Positions 13,453 to 14,388 of a stretch of 14,388 nt of DNA are shown here, piece by piece. The notes under the pieces were generated by a model. That model was not told where the DNA came from. It did no database searches and saw only the letters and a program-made list of their open reading frames with translations. This stretch comes from Clostridiales bacterium. GTDB lineage: Bacteria; Bacillota; Clostridia; Lachnospirales; Lachnospiraceae. The stretch lies in NCBI GenBank assembly GCA_029267975.1, contig JAJUHH010000024.1:1-14388 (forward strand), in the 5' to 3' direction. Every line of letters begins with the position of its first letter. Positions within the stretch are counted from its first letter, which is position 1. The position numbers were made by a program, and so were the translations under genes.

Positions 13453-14208
13453 ATGGGATATTGTAAGGAAGGGTATCAGTTAGTCTGGTCCGATGAATTT
13501 GATTATGAAGGGGCACCGGATCCGGCAAAATGGAATTATGATCTGGGCAATCATCAATGGGCAAACCGTGAGCTCCAGGCCTATACGGACCGACCGGCAA
13601 ATGTCTATGTTAAGAACGGCAGGCTGATTATACGGGCCATTAAGGAAAAGGATGGGGAGAGAGAATATACCTCTGCCAGACTAGTTACTTATGGCAAGGC
13701 CTCCTGGCAGTATGGTTTGTTTGAATTTCGGGTAAAGCTTCCCAAGGGCATTGGCTCCTGGCCGGCTGTATGGATGCTGGCTGATTCCATCAGAACAGGA
13801 AATCCATGGCCACGCTGTGGGGAGATCGACATCATTGAACACTGCGGAAGATGGAAGGATCAGTTGCTCTTCAGCCTACATAGCGCAAAACATAATCACA
13901 CCAGAAAAGACACCAAGCAGTATGTTACGTCGGTGGAATGTCCGGGAGTAACAGAGGACTTTCATGATTATGCAATGGAATGGACACCGGAATATATTGA
14001 ATTCTATGTGGATGGGGTAAGTAAGTGCCACTACCGGAAGACAGATGATGCGCAGGACCAGACGGAAGAAGCCTGGCCCTTTGACCAGCCCTTCTATTTG
14101 ATTTTTAACATAGCAGTAGGCGGAAGCCTGGGTGGCGAGGTTAAGGAGGAAGACCTTCCCTTCCTGATGGAAGTAGAGCATGTCAGGGTATATCAGAAAC
14201 AAGGCTAG
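13453..14208 (+). CDS. Glycoside hydrolase family 16 enzyme (laminarinase-like), no signal peptide
   Basis: A 251-residue GH16 domain with little else. GH16 enzymes cut beta-1,3/1,4-glucans and some galactans with retention. The catalytic signature is GEIDIIEH, with nucleophile E124, assisting D126 and acid/base E129. GSWPAVWML (101-109) and WANRELQAYTDR (36-47) are typical of the laminarinase-type subfamily, and FYLIFNIAVGG near the end belongs to the final strand. No signal peptide is present, although most GH16 enzymes are secreted. Starts upstream of 13453 are excluded: the ATG at 13446 stops after six codons. GGGGATG just before gives the ribosome binding site. It is the last recognisable gene in the window, and no terminator was seen after it. 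The exact substrate cannot be read from the sequence. Confidence 0.93.
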   Translation: MGYCKEGYQLVWSDEFDYEGAPDPAKWNYDLGNHQWANRELQAYTDRPANVYVKNGRLIIRAIKEKDGEREYTSARLVTYGKASWQYGLFEFRVKLPKGIGSWPAVWMLADSIRTGNPWPRCGEIDIIEHCGRWKDQLLFSLHSAKHNHTRKDTKQYVTSVECPGVTEDFHDYAMEWTPEYIEFYVDGVSKCHYRKTDDAQDQTEEAWPFDQPFYLIFNIAVGGSLGGEVKEEDLPFLMEVEHVRVYQKQG

Positions 14209-14388
14209 GCTGAAAGTAAAGCCAGGCAGAAAGTAAGACCAAGAAGAAACTACAGCAAGAACAAAAGCAAGCCCAGGATGATGCAAGAGTTATTGAACAA
14301 AATAATAGGAAGTGTTTAGGCACCGGCAATGTAGTGTACTTTAGAGGTTAGGATAATATCTGATCTCAAGGGATCTTTACAAGACCGG
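14209..14388. other. Unassigned tail of the window
   Basis: The stretch after the GH16 stop is purine-rich and carries two imperfect copies of GAAAGTAAg-CCA within its first 45 bases. I see no convincing ribosome binding site with an open frame, no hairpin followed by T, and no promoter with both boxes. It may be an untranslated spacer leading to a gene beyond the window. Confidence 0.5.

Noticed and set aside
14209..14290. Lysine-rich start of a further gene after GH16
   Set aside because: The purine-rich stretch has no ribosome binding site with a sustained forward frame; stops occur early in the forward frames.

Overview
The window looks like a chromosomal segment of a spore-forming, low-GC Gram-positive anaerobe. 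A Clostridia member, probably in or near Lachnospiraceae, is my inference. The support is a SpoIID-family gene, strong Gram-positive ribosome binding sites, sigma-A type promoters, and the mix of AhpCF with a TSCPD protein next to a stand-alone murG. No tRNA, rRNA, CRISPR array, transposase or complete mobile element was seen.

Layout, left to right. Positions 1-82 hold the probable tail of an upstream gene and its terminator. Positions 136-2528 are the peroxide-reductase pair ahpC-ahpF, with a good promoter, Fur/PerR-like palindromes and an intergenic hairpin. Positions 2426-3009 are a scar. It contains a 59-bp degenerate copy of part of murG, a complete-looking promoter with an 18-bp LacI-type operator, an unrecognised 50-codon reading frame, and the first ~33 codons of a LacI-family regulator. 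The regulator is cut off exactly where a second copy of the ahpF terminator begins. Positions 3010-4322 (minus strand) are murG and a translationally coupled TSCPD-domain gene, divergent from mtnN (MTA/SAH nucleosidase, 4586-5284), which ends at a clear terminator.

Positions 5482-10143 are a MoxR ATPase / DUF58 / transmembrane transglutaminase operon, a widespread trio of unsettled function linked to the cell envelope. It runs into a convergent SpoIID-family gene (10135-11094, minus) with a 9-bp overlap of the coding ends. The SpoIID homologue lacks the catalytic glutamate of characterised SpoIID. Positions 11172-14208 are a likely three-gene carbohydrate operon: a calcium-binding beta-propeller protein, a NodB-type deacetylase and a GH16 glucanase. 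None of the three has a signal peptide, so they may act on imported or intracellular glycans. The last 180 bases hold no supported gene.

The most interesting parts are the recombination scar with its orphan LacI promoter-operator, the SpoIID homologue with an altered active site, and the leaderless carbohydrate trio whose propeller protein may be an undescribed lyase or glycan-binding protein. All functional calls rest on motif recognition by eye; no database search was run.
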